A DNA stretch of 64,000 nucleotides from Rhizobacter sp. Root404. GTDB taxonomy: Bacteria; Pseudomonadota; Gammaproteobacteria; Burkholderiales; Burkholderiaceae_C. A program made the translations under genes and the position numbers. The notes below the pieces were generated by a model. That model had not been told where the DNA came from and did no database searches. It worked only from the letters and a program-made list of their open reading frames with translations. Positions within the stretch are counted from its first letter, which is position 1. Each line of letters opens with the position of its first letter. Positions 26,579 to 39,065 of this stretch are shown here, in pieces. Where the stretch lies: the NCBI RefSeq assembly GCF_001425865.1, contig NZ_LMDS01000005.1, positions 186,001 to 250,000 of the forward strand, given 5' to 3'.

Positions 26579-28588
26579 TCAACTTGCGTCAAAGGGCCTG
26601 CGCTGCTGCCAGGCATTCAGCACTGCATCCACCGAGGCTTCGACGGTCAATGCCGAGTTGTCCAGCAACATCGCATCTGCGGCCGGTCTGAGGGGCGAGA
26701 CTGCGCGGGTTTGATCCCTGGCATCCCGGGCCTCCAGCTCGGCGCGAAGACTGTCGATATTAGCCGAAATTCCCTTTGAAATCAACTGCTTGTAGCGCCG
26801 CTCGGCGCGCGTGGCGGCGCTCGCGGTGAGGAAGATCTTCAGGTCTGCGCCGGGGAAGATCACGGTACCCATGTCGCGGCCGTCGGCCACCAGGCCCGGC
26901 AGACGATGAAACGACAGCTGCAACGTGCGCAGCGCGGCGCGCACGAGCGGGAAGGCCGAGATCTTGGAGGCGAGGGCACCGACCTCCTCGAGACGCAAGG
27001 TCTCGGTCACGTCCTGGTCGCCCATCAGGATCTGGCCGGGCGGAAAGTGCAGGTCGAGGTTGGTCGCGAGTTGGGCGAGGCGCTGCTCGTCGTCGGCGCG
27101 AGTGCCGGAGCGCATCGCCGCCAGTGCCGTCGCGCGGTAGACCGCCCCCGAATCGAGGAAGTGATAGCCGAGCCGCTGCGCCAGCGCGCTGGCCAGCGTG
27201 CCCTTCCCGGAGGCGGTCGGGCCGTCGACGGTGATGATGGGCACGCCCCGCTCGCGTGCCGTGACGACGCCGAACAGGGTCTCGAAGTAGTCGGGGAAGG
27301 TCTTGCCGACGCACTGCGGATCGAGGATGCGCACCGGCAGCCCGGCCGGATTGAAGGCGGCGAGCGAGAAGCACATGGCGATGCGGTGATCGTCGTAGGT
27401 GTGGATGGCCGCCGGCTGCCAGGTCGCGGGGGGTGTCACTTCGATGAAATCGGCGCCTTCGGCGACCGTGGCGCCGAGCTTTCGAAGCTCGGTGGCCATC
27501 GCCGCGATCCGGTCGGTCTCCTTGACGCGCCAGCTGGCGATGTTGGTCAGGCGTGTCGTGCCGTGGGCATACAGCGCCATCACGGCCAGCGTCATCGCGG
27601 CGTCGGGGATGTGGTTGCAGTCGAGCGTGATCGCCTTGAGCGGCCACGAGCCGCGCGAGACCTCGACCCAGTTGTCGCCGAGCAGCACGTTCGCGCCCAT
27701 CGCCTGCGCGGCGCCGACGAAGGCCAGATCGCCCTGGATCGACGCGCTGCCCATGCCTTCGACCCGCACCGGGGCGGCCGGATCGGCGGCGATCGCCCCG
27801 AGCGCCACGAAATACGACGCCGACGAGGCGTCGCCCTCGACCGGGATCGCGCCCGGCGACGACAGCCGGCTGCTTTGCGGGATCGTGAAGCGCGCCCACT
27901 GCTCGTTGCGCACCTTGACGCCGAAGCGTGCGAGCAGGTTCAGCGTGATCGCGATGTAGGGCTTCGATATCAGTTCGCCGACGACCTCGATCACGATGTC
28001 GCGGTCGCCTGCCACGAGGCACATCGCCTGCAGCAGCCCGGTCAGGAACTGGCTGGACACGTCGCCGCGGACGCGGATCGGCGCGTCGAGGTTCAGCGCG
28101 TGCGTGGCGCCATCGCCCAGTTGCAGCGGCGGAAAGCCGTCGACGCCGGTGTAATCGATCACGCACCCGAGCGGGCGCAGCGCGTCGACCAGGTCGCCGA
28201 TCGGGCGTTCGTGCATGCGCGGCACGCCATGCAGCGCGAACCGGCCACCCTGGGTCGTGGCGAGCACCGCCAGCGCCGCCGTGACCGAGCGCACCGACGT
28301 GCCGGAGTTGCCGAGGAAGATGTCGGCCTCGCGCGCCGCAAGAGCGCCGCCGATGCCGTTGATCCGGACGACCGCTTCATCCATCGCCACGCCGCAGCCC
28401 AGCGCGCGCAGCGCATCGAGCATCACGCGGGTGTCGTCGGAGTCGAGCAGGTCGTGGATCACCGTCGTGCCGGCGCACAGCCCGGCCAGCAGCAAAACAC
28501 GGTTCGAGATGCTCTTCGACCCCGGCAGCCGCACCGTACCCGCGGCAGTCGCCAGCGGCGGAAGATCGAGAAAGCGGGTCTTGAACAT
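26579..28588 (-). CDS. aroA-cmk: fused 3-phosphoshikimate 1-carboxyvinyltransferase / cytidylate kinase
   Basis: 669-residue fusion. Residues 1-~440 are EPSP synthase: [10 protein letters not shown] substrate loop, GNSGTSVR, and the WRVKETDRI and DDHRIAM motifs; it makes EPSP from shikimate-3-phosphate and PEP. From ~448 a CMP kinase begins with the P-loop GPTASGKGT (453-461), then DSGAVYRA and a [11 protein letters not shown] segment. The genes are adjacent in many proteobacteria; the in-frame fusion is known from related Burkholderiales. Both halves keep their active-site motifs, so both activities are expected. Confidence 0.96.
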   Translation of the reverse strand: MFKTRFLDLPPLATAAGTVRLPGSKSISNRVLLLAGLCAGTTVIHDLLDSDDTRVMLDALRALGCGVAMDEAVVRINGIGGALAAREADIFLGNSGTSVRSVTAALAVLATTQGGRFALHGVPRMHERPIGDLVDALRPLGCVIDYTGVDGFPPLQLGDGATHALNLDAPIRVRGDVSSQFLTGLLQAMCLVAGDRDIVIEVVGELISKPYIAITLNLLARFGVKVRNEQWARFTIPQSSRLSSPGAIPVEGDASSASYFVALGAIAADPAAPVRVEGMGSASIQGDLAFVGAAQAMGANVLLGDNWVEVSRGSWPLKAITLDCNHIPDAAMTLAVMALYAHGTTRLTNIASWRVKETDRIAAMATELRKLGATVAEGADFIEVTPPATWQPAAIHTYDDHRIAMCFSLAAFNPAGLPVRILDPQCVGKTFPDYFETLFGVVTARERGVPIITVDGPTASGKGTLASALAQRLGYHFLDSGAVYRATALAAMRSGTRADDEQRLAQLATNLDLHFPPGQILMGDQDVTETLRLEEVGALASKISAFPLVRAALRTLQLSFHRLPGLVADGRDMGTVIFPGADLKIFLTASAATRAERRYKQLISKGISANIDSLRAELEARDARDQTRAVSPLRPAADAMLLDNSALTVEASVDAVLNAWQQRRPFDAS

Positions 28589-28619
28589 GCGGCGGCCCAG
28601 CTGCTTGGCTGAGCGGGGG

Positions 28620-29504
28620 TTAGCGGTTGGAGTTCGGCTTGGCAGCGTTCATCTGCCAGCCGCTGCGCGCCTCGGACGCGCTGCGAATCATGTCCTCGAG
28701 CGCTTCGAGGTTGCCTGATTTCATCGCGTGCTCCATCGCGTCGAGCGCGTGGCGGAATCGCGCCGTCTGTTTCAGGACTTCTTCGCGATTCGACATCAGG
28801 ATGTCGCGCCACACCGCGACATCGCTCGCTGCGATTCGCGTGAAATCTCGAAAGCCCGGGCCGGCGAGCGACAGGTAGTCGCGCCCCGCGGGTTGGCGCG
28901 CGACCGAGTTGAAGTACGCGTAGGCCAGCATGTGGGGCAGGTGGCTCACGGCGGCAAACGCCGCGTCGTGGTTCTCCGGCGTCATCCGCAGCACCTGCGA
29001 GCCGATCGCGGCCCAGCAGTCGGTGGCGCGCTGCAGCAGTTCGGGGGAGGTCTGCGGCAGCGGCGTCAGGATGACCTGGCGGCCGTTGTAGAGCGTGGCG
29101 TCCGCGTGGCCAATGCCGGCCGATTCCTTGCCGGCGATCGGGTGCGCGGGCACGAACGAGACGATGTGCTCCTTCAGCACACGGCGCGCCGCGTCGACCA
29201 CGTCGCGCTTGGTCGAGCCGACGTCCATGATCAGCACGCCCGGCTCGATCAGGTGGCGGATCGCCTTGAAGGTCGATTCGGTTGCGGCCACCGGCACCGC
29301 GATCAGCACGATGTCGGATCCGGAGACCGCCAACAGCGCCGACTCGGCGATCGTGTCGATGATGCCGAGCCGCTTGGCCTTCTCGGTCGTCGACGGCGAC
29401 TTGCTGTAGCCCACCACGCGCTTGACCAGCCCGGCGCGCTTCAGCGCGAGCGCGAACGAGCCGCCCATCAGGCCGCATCCGATCACACCGAGTTGATTGA
29501 ACAT
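28620..29504 (-). CDS. tyrA: prephenate dehydrogenase
   Basis: 294-residue monofunctional TyrA that oxidatively decarboxylates prephenate to 4-hydroxyphenylpyruvate for tyrosine. N-terminal NAD-binding [11 protein letters not shown], the catalytic-histidine stretch [10 protein letters not shown], and the [10 protein letters not shown] helical region. Lies between pheA (13 bp) and aroA-cmk (31 bp), consistent with one aromatic amino-acid transcript. Confidence 0.95.
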   Translation of the reverse strand: MFNQLGVIGCGLMGGSFALALKRAGLVKRVVGYSKSPSTTEKAKRLGIIDTIAESALLAVSGSDIVLIAVPVAATESTFKAIRHLIEPGVLIMDVGSTKRDVVDAARRVLKEHIVSFVPAHPIAGKESAGIGHADATLYNGRQVILTPLPQTSPELLQRATDCWAAIGSQVLRMTPENHDAAFAAVSHLPHMLAYAYFNSVARQPAGRDYLSLAGPGFRDFTRIAASDVAVWRDILMSNREEVLKQTARFRHALDAMEHAMKSGNLEALEDMIRSASEARSGWQMNAAKPNSNR

Positions 29505-29517
29505 GGCGGCCGCGGCG

Positions 29518-30630
29518 TCAGTGCACGTCGATCGGGTAGGTGCCGAGCTGCTTGAAGAATGCGCAGACGCCGCGCAGTTCGGCCAGCGCGGCGGCCACGT
29601 TCGGCTGGTCGGGGTGGCCCTGCAGGTCGATGTAGAAGTAGTACTCCCACTGACCGGAGCGGGCCGGGCGCGACTCGAAGCGCGTCATCGACACCCCGTG
29701 GTTCTTCAGCGGCACCAGCATGTCGTGCACCGCGCCGGGCCGGTTCGCGACCGAGACCACGATGCTCGTGCAGTCGTGACCCGACGCCTTGGGCTGCGGA
29801 TGCTGATGGGGGTGCGCGACGATCGCAAAGCGGGTGCGGTTGTGCGCGTCGTCCTGGATTGCCGGGGCCACGACGTGCAGGCCGAACTCGGTCGCGGCAT
29901 GGGTGCTGGCGATGCCGGCCAGCGAGCCGTCGAGGCTGGCCAGGCGCGCGCCTTCGGCGTTGCTCGCGACCGGCCGGCGCTCGGCGTGCGGCAGGTGGTG
30001 GCTGAGCCAGGCGTGGCACTGCGCGAGCGCCTGCGGATGCGCGCAGACCGCGGTCACGTTCTCGAGCGAGTTCTCGCACCGCAGCAGGTTGTGGCGCACG
30101 TACAGGCTGGTCTCGCCGATGATGAACAGCGGCGTGGTCAGGAACAGGTCGAGCGAGCGCGTGACCACGCCCTCGCTCGAGTTCTCGACCGGCACGACGC
30201 CGAAGTCGGCCGCGCCGGCGCTGGTGACGTGGAAGACCTCGTCGACGTTCGAGCACGGCACCTTGACGATCGTCGAGCCGAAGAATCCGAGGGCGGCGAG
30301 CTCGCTGAAGGTGCCGGCCGGGCCGAGATAGGCGACGCGCGTCGGCGTTTCGAGCGCGCGGCAGGCCGACATGATCTCGCGCCAGATCGGCGCGACGCTG
30401 TCGCTCTTCAGCGGCCCGGGGTTCGCGGTCTTCAGGCCGTCGATCACCTGCGCCTCGCGCTCGGGACGGAACGCCACCGAGCCCTCGCGCCGCTTGAGTT
30501 CGCCGACCTCGAGTGCGAGCGATGCGCGCTGGTTCAGCAGCCCGAGCAGGTCGCGGTCGAGCTTGTCGATCCGACCGCGCAGCGCGAGCAACTCGGGTTC
30601 GTTTGGCGAGGAGGGGGCGGGTTCAGCCAT
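29518..30630 (-). CDS. pheA: bifunctional chorismate mutase / prephenate dehydratase
   Basis: 370 residues: chorismate mutase helices (LRGRIDKLDRDLLGLLNQRA, ~15-95), prephenate dehydratase (YLGPAGTFSE at ~100, then NRTRFAIV near 270) and an ACT regulatory domain with the ESRP phenylalanine-feedback motif. Converts chorismate through prephenate to phenylpyruvate. The ATG at 30630 begins AEPAPSSPNEPELLALRGRI. In many relatives serC sits directly upstream of pheA; here the next gene upstream is the DUF2059 gene. Confidence 0.96.
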   Translation of the reverse strand: MAEPAPSSPNEPELLALRGRIDKLDRDLLGLLNQRASLALEVGELKRREGSVAFRPEREAQVIDGLKTANPGPLKSDSVAPIWREIMSACRALETPTRVAYLGPAGTFSELAALGFFGSTIVKVPCSNVDEVFHVTSAGAADFGVVPVENSSEGVVTRSLDLFLTTPLFIIGETSLYVRHNLLRCENSLENVTAVCAHPQALAQCHAWLSHHLPHAERRPVASNAEGARLASLDGSLAGIASTHAATEFGLHVVAPAIQDDAHNRTRFAIVAHPHQHPQPKASGHDCTSIVVSVANRPGAVHDMLVPLKNHGVSMTRFESRPARSGQWEYYFYIDLQGHPDQPNVAAALAELRGVCAFFKQLGTYPIDVH

Positions 30631-30715
30631 GGGACGCTTGAAATTCTCGCACGCAGCGGCGCTGCATACACGGGTCGTCAACGCGGCGCGGGCGACGCCG
30701 CACCGCGCCGAGCGA

Positions 30716-31326
30716 TCACTTCGACGCAGGCTTCTTGGCTGGCGTGGCGGCCTTCGGTGCGGAGGCGCCCGACGCCGCGGCAGCCGGCGGCACGCCCAGC
30801 GATGCGCGGACCTTGGCCTCGAGCGCCTGCAGCTTCGGCTCGACCGACGGACGCGACTCGGCGACCAGCTTCTCGGTGAAGTTCTTCTGCACCTCGGGAA
30901 CGATCTGCTCGTACTTCTTGCGCACCGGTGACTCGAGCCAGGCGATCAGCTGCTTCAACTCGTCCTCGGTCAGCTTGTCTTCGAGCGCCGCGCCGATCGT
31001 CGACGGGGCGAGCTTGATGGCACGCTCGCGCACCATCGGGTTGGTCTCCTCGACGTACTTCTTCACGTCGGCCTCGATCGACTTGCCGGTCGCTTCGCGC
31101 TTGTCGGCAGGCACCTGCTGCAGCGCGCGGCCGGCGGCCTGGATCATCGCCGCGGCGGGCTGCTCGACGAGCCCGCGGGCAACGTTCTCGATGCCGGGCT
31201 GCTGCAGCACCATCAGCTTCTGGATCAGTTCCTTCTTCGCCGGCGACGACGACGCGGGCGCGGCGGTGTTCTGTGCATGGGCGATCGCAGCGCTGGCGAG
31301 CAGCGCTGTCACGACAAACTTCTTCA

Positions 31327-31327
<1 letters not shown>
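30716..31327 (-). CDS. DUF2059 exported protein
   Basis: 203 residues with a cleavable signal peptide (ends AIAHAQ, ~19) and a DUF2059 helical domain; a Pro/Ala/Lys-rich tail follows residue ~180. Function unknown; a periplasmic location is predicted. Its ATG shares one base with the gyrA stop codon and is preceded by GAGGAG, so it is translated from the gyrA message. This gene follows gyrA in related genomes too. Confidence 0.88.
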
Positions 31328-33993
<2,666 letters not shown>

Positions 33994-34275
33994 GCGTTGT
34001 TTTCTTGAATGCCGAGGGTGACACGCGCTTGAACAAGCGCGCAGTGCAGCCCATCATTGTAATTGCCGTTCCTTGTAGCGCTGATGCAACATCAACGGGC
34101 CAGAGCGCGTAGCGCGGGGCCAAAAACAGGTTGCGCGAAAGCCCTATGGCACAATAACTCGGTCGGTGGTCAGCGCCCGGGTACGTGTTCAACGCACGGG
34201 GGTTTACCAGTACTTTCCGATTCCGGTTCGGACGTTTTGCAGAACACTACTGCGCCTTCCCTCGAGAGGAGAATC

Positions 34276-34935
34276 ATGAAGAAACTGAACAAGGTGGCGT
34301 CGCTCTTTGCAACCGCTGCCCTCGCAACTTCCATGTCTGGCGCATTTGCGCAGACGGTTGACAACTGGGTCAACGGCAGCGGCAACCTTCCCTGGAAGAA
34401 CGGCACGAATGAGCTGTGCTGGCGTGATGGCTACTGGACTCCGGCCACGGCAATCGCCGAGTGCGACGGCGCGCTGAAGCCGCCGGCGCCGGCACCTGCC
34501 CCCGCCCCGGCCCCGGTCGCTGCTCCGGCACCGAAGCCCGCTCCGGCCCCGGCGCCTGTCGCCCCGGTCGCGACCTCGGAGAAGGTCACCTTCGCCGCTG
34601 ATGCGTTCTTCGACTTCGACAAGTCGGTCCTGAAGCCGGAAGGCAAGGCCAAGCTGGACGATCTGGTCAGCAAGATGGGCGGCATCAACCTCGAAGTCAT
34701 CATCGCGGTCGGCCACACCGACTCGGTCGGCTCCGATGCCTACAACCAGAAGCTGTCGGTCCGCCGTTCGGAAGCCGTCAAGTCGTACCTGGTGTCGAAG
34801 GGTGTCGAAAAGAACCGCGTCTACACCGAAGGCAAGGGCGAGAAGCAGCCGGTCGCCGACAACAAGACCGCCGAAGGCCGCGCGAAGAACCGTCGCGTGG
34901 AAATCGAAGTCGTGGGCACCCGCAGCACGAAGTAA
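34276..34935 (+). CDS. ompA: OmpA-family outer-membrane/peptidoglycan protein
   Basis: 219 residues: signal peptide cut after GAFA (~25), a short Trp-rich domain, a Pro/Ala linker (PAPAPAP repeats, ~72-100) and an OmpA_C domain ([28 protein letters not shown]) that binds peptidoglycan diaminopimelate. There is no beta-barrel, as usual in Comamonadaceae-like OmpA. Strong GAGAGGAGA Shine-Dalgarno; probably highly expressed. A strong terminator follows. Confidence 0.93.
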   Translation: MKKLNKVASLFATAALATSMSGAFAQTVDNWVNGSGNLPWKNGTNELCWRDGYWTPATAIAECDGALKPPAPAPAPAPAPVAAPAPKPAPAPAPVAPVATSEKVTFAADAFFDFDKSVLKPEGKAKLDDLVSKMGGINLEVIIAVGHTDSVGSDAYNQKLSVRRSEAVKSYLVSKGVEKNRVYTEGKGEKQPVADNKTAEGRAKNRRVEIEVVGTRSTK

Positions 34936-34967
34936 TCAGCCCGGGCCCACGCGGCCCGCTGATCAGG

Positions 34968-34992
34968 AACCCCGCCTCGGCGGGGTTTTTTA
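34968..34992 (+). terminator. intrinsic terminator of ompA
   Basis: Stem AACCCCGCC (34968-34976) with GGCGGGGTT (34979-34987), tight loop, T-run TTTTTTAT. Confidence 0.88.
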
Positions 34993-35011
34993 TTGCCGCC
35001 GCGTCTTTCGC

Positions 35012-35017
35012 TAACAT
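35012..35017 (+). promoter_or_regulatory. -10 box (TAACAT) 7 nt before ubiG
   Basis: TAACAT, then 7 nt, then the ubiG ATG at 35025. It sits directly after the ompA terminator, so ubiG needs its own promoter, and there is little room for a leader. Candidate leaderless start; CCTCC between the box and the ATG is not a Shine-Dalgarno sequence. Confidence 0.5.
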
Positions 35018-35024
35018 CCTCCGC

Positions 35025-35726
35025 ATGACCAACGTCGATCCTCAAGAGCTCGCCAAATTCAGCGAGCTGGCCCACCGCTGGTGGGACACCGAAAGCGAGT
35101 TCCGCCCACTGCACCAGATCAACCCGTTGCGGCTCGACTGGATCGACCGCCACGCCCCATTGAAGGGCAGGCGCGTGCTCGACATCGGCTGCGGCGGCGG
35201 TATCCTGGCTGATTCGATGGCACGCCGCGGTGCCAACGTGCTTGGCATCGACCTCGCCACCAAGCCGCTGAAGGTCGCGCAGTTGCACGCGCTCGAGGCC
35301 GGCACCGACAACATCGAGTACCGTGAGATTGCCGCCGAGGCGCTGGCGGCCGACGTGCCGGCGAGTTTCGACACCGTCACGTGCATGGAGATGCTCGAGC
35401 ACGTGCCCGATCCGTCGTCGATCGTTCAAGCCTGCAGCACGCTGGTCAAACCGGGCGGCTGGGTGTTCTTCTCGACCATCAACCGCAACGCCAAGGCCTT
35501 CCTGTTCGCGATCGTCGGCGCCGAGCATGTGCTGCAGTTGCTGCCCAAGGGCACGCACGAATACGCGCGCTTCATCCGCCCGAGCGAGCTGGCGCAGTGG
35601 TGCCGCAATGCCGGGCTGGAGATGGCCGACACGCGCGGCATGGAATACAACCCGCTGACCAAGCGCTATGGGTTGTCCGGCGACACTAGCGTCAACTACC
35701 TGATCGCGTGCCGGAAGCCCGCATGA
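35025..35726 (+). CDS. ubiG: ubiquinone biosynthesis O-methyltransferase
   Basis: 233-residue SAM-dependent methyltransferase that performs both O-methylations of ubiquinone synthesis. SAM motif I is [11 protein letters not shown], with motif II region [12 protein letters not shown] and the membrane-binding insertion [16 protein letters not shown]. Length normal. It shares an ATGA overlap with the phosphatase gene downstream, a common ubiG-gph pairing in this group. Confidence 0.97.
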   Translation: MTNVDPQELAKFSELAHRWWDTESEFRPLHQINPLRLDWIDRHAPLKGRRVLDIGCGGGILADSMARRGANVLGIDLATKPLKVAQLHALEAGTDNIEYREIAAEALAADVPASFDTVTCMEMLEHVPDPSSIVQACSTLVKPGGWVFFSTINRNAKAFLFAIVGAEHVLQLLPKGTHEYARFIRPSELAQWCRNAGLEMADTRGMEYNPLTKRYGLSGDTSVNYLIACRKPA

Positions 35727-36391
35727 GTGGCCCGAACTGCCGCGCGGTGCTGTTCGATCTGGACGGCACGCTGATCGACAGTGCGCCCGATCTGGCTGGT
35801 GCCGGCAACGACATGCGCGTCGCGCGCGGCCTCGCGCCGCGTCCGCTTGCGCACTTCCGCCCGATGGTCGGCTCGGGCGCGCGCGGCATGCTGGGCCGCG
35901 CCTTCGACATCGGCCCCGACCACGAAACCTTCGGTGCGCTGCGCGACGAGTTCCTGCAGCGCTACGAAGCCCGCATGACGCAGGAGACGCGCCTGTTCCC
36001 GGAGATGCAGCCGGTGCTGGACGCGCTGGCGCGGCACGTGCTGCCGTGGGCGATCGTCACCAACAAGGCCACGCGCTTCAGCGACCCGCTGGTGCGCGCG
36101 CTCGGCCTGCTGCCGCCCGCCGCGACGCTGGTGTGCGGCGACACCACGCCGCACGCCAAGCCCCACCCCGCACCGCTGCTCGAGGCTGCCCGTCGGCTCG
36201 ACGTGCCTGCGGCGGAGTGCGTCTACGTCGGCGATGACCTGCGCGACGTGCAGGCCGGGCGCGCCGCCGGCATGCGGACGATCGCGGTCCACTGGGGCTA
36301 CCTGGGTGAGGGCGAAGCCATCGAGGCCTGGGGTGCCGATCATTTGGCCCGCAGTGCCGACGAGCTCTTGTGTTTGCTCGGGATGACCTAA
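35723..36391 (+). CDS. gph: HAD-family phosphoglycolate phosphatase
   Basis: 222-residue HAD hydrolase. Motif [11 protein letters not shown] gives the nucleophile and acid/base aspartates, motif II is the TNK of IVTNKATRF, the motif III lysine lies in HAKPHP, and motif IV is [10 protein letters not shown]. Likely dephosphorylates 2-phosphoglycolate. The ATG at 35723 overlaps the ubiG stop by 4 bp. The stop codon is part of the probable ssrA -10 box (TAAACT, 36389-36394). Confidence 0.9.
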   Translation: MSGPNCRAVLFDLDGTLIDSAPDLAGAGNDMRVARGLAPRPLAHFRPMVGSGARGMLGRAFDIGPDHETFGALRDEFLQRYEARMTQETRLFPEMQPVLDALARHVLPWAIVTNKATRFSDPLVRALGLLPPAATLVCGDTTPHAKPHPAPLLEAARRLDVPAAECVYVGDDLRDVQAGRAAGMRTIAVHWGYLGEGEAIEAWGADHLARSADELLCLLGMT

Positions 36392-36403
36392 ACTACCCGC
36401 TCT

Positions 36404-36774
36404 GGGGCTGACCTGGCTTCGACGAAGGTACGGAGTCGGAACAGTGCACGCCGAGCACCAGTTCGCTCGTAAATCCACTGGAAACAAAGTAACTGCGAAC
36501 GACTCTTCGTACGCCCTCGCCGCTTAAAACCGGTGAGCTTCGCAACAGTTGGCCGATGGGCTGGGTCTGAGGGGTAACCTGAAGGCTGCGAAGTCATACA
36601 CATTGGCTCGTCCTGAGTTGGGTCACTCTTCACAGGATCAAATCTAGTGAATCGAAAAGTGGGTAGCGTGCTGCTGCGCGACCCGCCGATTTAAAACCAA
36701 ATCAGCCAGCTAAGCGTGTAGATCTGCCCGGCGATGGTTTTCGGACGGGGGTTCGATTCCCCCCAGCTCCACCA
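36404..36774 (+). ncRNA. ssrA: transfer-messenger RNA
   Basis: 371-nt one-piece tmRNA that rescues stalled ribosomes. The ends pair as a tRNA-Ala acceptor (GGGGCTG with CAGCTCC) and encode the CCA at 36772-36774; the T-loop GTTCGATTCC is intact. The tag reading frame starts at the resume codon GCG (36495) and ends at TAA (36525-36527), giving ANDSSYALAA, so the full tag is AANDSSYALAA. The -10 box TAAACT (36389-36394) lies at the correct distance; a TTGTGT at 36368 with a short 15-bp spacer is a possible -35. Confidence 0.97.
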
Positions 36775-36802
36775 GTCTTCTGTTCACCGATATTCCGACA
36801 CG

Positions 36803-36839
36803 AACGCCTCCAAGTCATTCACGACTCGGAGGCGTTTTC
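36803..36839 (+). terminator. intrinsic terminator downstream of ssrA
   Basis: 9-bp stem AACGCCTCC (36803-36811) with GGAGGCGTT (36828-36836), 16-nt loop, then TTCT. It ends only a few bases before the ATG of the next gene. Confidence 0.75.
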
Positions 36840-36844
36840 TCTCG

Positions 36845-37834
36845 ATGACCACGAAATCTCAGTCGCTCGTCGATCGGATCGTGACCCACGCGGGTTTGTC
36901 GCGGTACACCTTTGCCGCGGTCATCGTCTTTCTGCTTGCGTTGCTGTTGTCGCTGGCGCTGCTGTCGCCCGGCGGGCAGGCGGCGGTCCGTCCGCGCGGG
37001 CTCTGGAAGCTCGGCCTGGAACCGACCCTGATCGTCTACATCCTGGGCATCTATCCGTGGCTGCAGAAGCGCTTTGCTCTGGCGACCGACGCGCTTCGAC
37101 CGCTTTTCACCGAACCCGAGATCGTCGACAAGGTCCACGCCCGCAGCCGGCGCGGCGAAGTGATCGCCATGTCGATCGGCGCGGCCTTCTCGTTCTGGGT
37201 CACCAGTTCCTGGCGGATCGACGAAACGTGGCTGCGCCTGTACCTCGTCACGGCCAACGTCGTTCTGTTCAGCCTGATGGCGCTGGCGATCTTCGACGGG
37301 GTGGAGCGAACGCGGCGACTCGCGCGCGTGGTGGGTGCCGGCCTGGAGCTCGATTTGTTCGATCGTCAGCTGCTGGCGCCGATGGCCCGCTGGGGCCAGA
37401 CCGTCGCGCTGACCTTCGTCGGCGGGATCTGCCTCAGTCTGCTCTTTCAGTCGTACGAGACCTTGCACAGCGTGCGCTCGCTCGTCATCTACTCGATCCT
37501 GATCGTGGTCGCGCTGACCTTGTTCTTCACGTCGGTGTGGAGCATCCACCGCGCCCTGGTCGCCGCGCAGCAGCGTGAGTTGACGGTCGTGCGTCAGCAT
37601 TGGACGCTGGCCCGCAGCGCGTACAAGCGGGAACTGGCCGAAGGCGCAGACCACGACGCCGTCCGACTGTACGAGCCGATGGTCGTCCTCGGTGCCTACG
37701 AGGCCCGGATCCTCGCGGCCTCCACGTGGCCGTTCAATCCGAAGATCGTCAAGGAGGTCATGGCCTCGCTTGTCGCGCCATTCCTGATCTACGGGCTGAA
37801 GATTGCGATCGGACGGCTGGCCGGAAGCGCCTGA
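36845..37834 (+). CDS. unknown multi-pass membrane protein
   Basis: 329 residues, not recognised. Hydrophobic helices near residues 22-45, 58-75, 115-130, 140-158, 180-205 and 220-243, then a soluble C-terminal third (about 245-310) and a final hydrophobic segment. The stretch between helices has charged amphipathic character (DALRPLFTEPEIVDKVHARS). GC3 matches the neighbours, so it is not an obvious recent arrival. There is no Shine-Dalgarno sequence and the ATG lies 8 bp after the ssrA terminator stem, so how it is transcribed is unclear. It follows tmRNA, a common insertion point, but no integrase is near. Confidence 0.75.
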   Translation: MTTKSQSLVDRIVTHAGLSRYTFAAVIVFLLALLLSLALLSPGGQAAVRPRGLWKLGLEPTLIVYILGIYPWLQKRFALATDALRPLFTEPEIVDKVHARSRRGEVIAMSIGAAFSFWVTSSWRIDETWLRLYLVTANVVLFSLMALAIFDGVERTRRLARVVGAGLELDLFDRQLLAPMARWGQTVALTFVGGICLSLLFQSYETLHSVRSLVIYSILIVVALTLFFTSVWSIHRALVAAQQRELTVVRQHWTLARSAYKRELAEGADHDAVRLYEPMVVLGAYEARILAASTWPFNPKIVKEVMASLVAPFLIYGLKIAIGRLAGSA

Positions 37835-37850
37835 CGAACCCCCACTTACG

Positions 37851-38099
37851 CTACTGGGTGATGCGACGGCCCTGTTCGCCGAAGAACCTGCGCAGGCTTT
37901 CGGTGGAGCGAATTTTTTCTTGCGCGTACCAGGTCTTGACGAACTTCTCGGCCGCCTCTTCCGGCTCGGCGTCGCCGCAGTACGGGAAGCCGCTGACCGC
38001 CCACTTCACCGCGATCGGTCCCGGCAGCGACGGCACCAGCTCCAGCGTGCGCGCGCAGTAGCGCGCGATCCACGGGAAGCAGGAGCGGGCTTTTTGCAT
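37851..38099 (-). CDS. small hypothetical protein
   Basis: 82 residues, not recognised. Mixed alpha-helical composition with a Trp/Arg-rich N-terminus (CFPWIARYCARTLEL), four cysteines and an acidic-to-basic C-terminal helix. Nearly every third position is G or C, as in the surrounding genes, which supports real coding. No signal peptide or membrane segment. It converges on the membrane protein gene (16 bp gap) and follows thyA on the minus strand. No clear Shine-Dalgarno sequence. Confidence 0.6.
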   Translation of the reverse strand: MQKARSCFPWIARYCARTLELVPSLPGPIAVKWAVSGFPYCGDAEPEEAAEKFVKTWYAQEKIRSTESLRRFFGEQGRRITQ

Positions 38100-38173
38100 C
38101 TCGCCATTTTTCGATCCGGCCGCGCCCGAACCTGTAGGACAACGCCGCAGCGCGCTGTCGGCCGGCTCGCGCT

Positions 38174-38992
38174 CTAGACGGCGACCGGCGCCTTGATCGC
38201 GGCGTGGTGCTCGTAGCCGACCACCTCGAAGTCGTCGTAGTCGTAGTCGAAGATCGACGCGGGGCGGCGCTTGATGTGGAGCGTCGGGTACGCGTGCGGC
38301 GCGCGTGTGAGTTGCAGCGCGACCTGCTCGGCGTGGTTGCTGTAGATGTGGCAGTCGCCGCCGGTCCAGATGAAGTCACCGACCTCCAGGTCGCACTGCT
38401 GCGCGAGCATGTGCGTGAGCAGGGCATAGCTGGCGATGTTGAACGGCACGCCGAGGAAGATGTCGGCGCTGCGCTGGTACAGCTGGCAGCTCAGGCGACC
38501 CTCGGCGACGTAGAACTGGAAGAACGCGTGGCACGGCATCAGCGCCATCTTCGACAGCTCCGCCACGTTCCAGGCGCTCACAATGATGCGACGCGAATCC
38601 GGGTTGGTCTTGAGCTGCTTGACGACCTCGGCGATCTGGTCGATGTGACCGCCGTCCGGCGTCGGCCACGAACGCCATTGAACGCCGTAAACCGGCCCGA
38701 GATCGCCGTTCGGCGCGGCCCACTCGTCCCAGATCGTCACGCCGCGCTCCTGCAGCCATGTGGCATTGCCATCGCCGCGCAGGAACCACAGCAGCTCGAG
38801 GATGATCGACTTGAGATGGACCTTCTTGGTCGTGACGAGCGGGAAGCCCTCGCGCAGGTCGTAGCGCATCTGGTGCCCGAACACGCTCGTGGTGCCGGTG
38901 CCGGTGCGGTCGGCCTTGAAGACGCCATGCGTGCGCACGTGGCGCATGAAATCTTCGTATTGCGAGCGGATCGGGCGGTCGGGAGAGGGCAT
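38174..38992 (-). CDS. thyA: thymidylate synthase
   Basis: 272-residue folate-dependent ThyA, which methylates dUMP to dTMP. Catalytic cysteine in [11 protein letters not shown], substrate loop [12 protein letters not shown] and the DCHIYSNH motif are intact. The start at 38992 ([14 protein letters not shown]) is preferred to an ATG at 39031, because a GATAAT -10 box (39028-39023 on the minus strand) would place the transcript start near 39016, inside the longer version. The dihydrofolate reductase gene folA, a frequent neighbour, is not here. Confidence 0.95.
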   Translation of the reverse strand: MPSPDRPIRSQYEDFMRHVRTHGVFKADRTGTGTTSVFGHQMRYDLREGFPLVTTKKVHLKSIILELLWFLRGDGNATWLQERGVTIWDEWAAPNGDLGPVYGVQWRSWPTPDGGHIDQIAEVVKQLKTNPDSRRIIVSAWNVAELSKMALMPCHAFFQFYVAEGRLSCQLYQRSADIFLGVPFNIASYALLTHMLAQQCDLEVGDFIWTGGDCHIYSNHAEQVALQLTRAPHAYPTLHIKRRPASIFDYDYDDFEVVGYEHHAAIKAPVAV

Positions 38993-39065
38993 CGCGGCGG
39001 CGTCCTTCGTGGGCGAGCCGCGATTATCCATGCCGGCCCGCGGGGTGCCGTTGTCGTCGCCGCGC

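Noticed and set aside
26579-28588. AroA-Cmk fusion as a sequencing or annotation artefact
   Set aside because: Both halves have intact motifs in one frame and the fusion is known in related Burkholderiales, so it is real and not novel.
33994-34275. Regulatory RNA between gyrA and ompA
   Set aside because: The 282-bp gap holds two promoters at most; no terminator or conserved structure was seen apart from a possible gyrA -10 box.
36404-37834. Genomic island inserted at ssrA
   Set aside because: tmRNA is a frequent integration site, but no integrase and no repeat of the tmRNA 3' end was seen, and thyA and other core genes follow closely.
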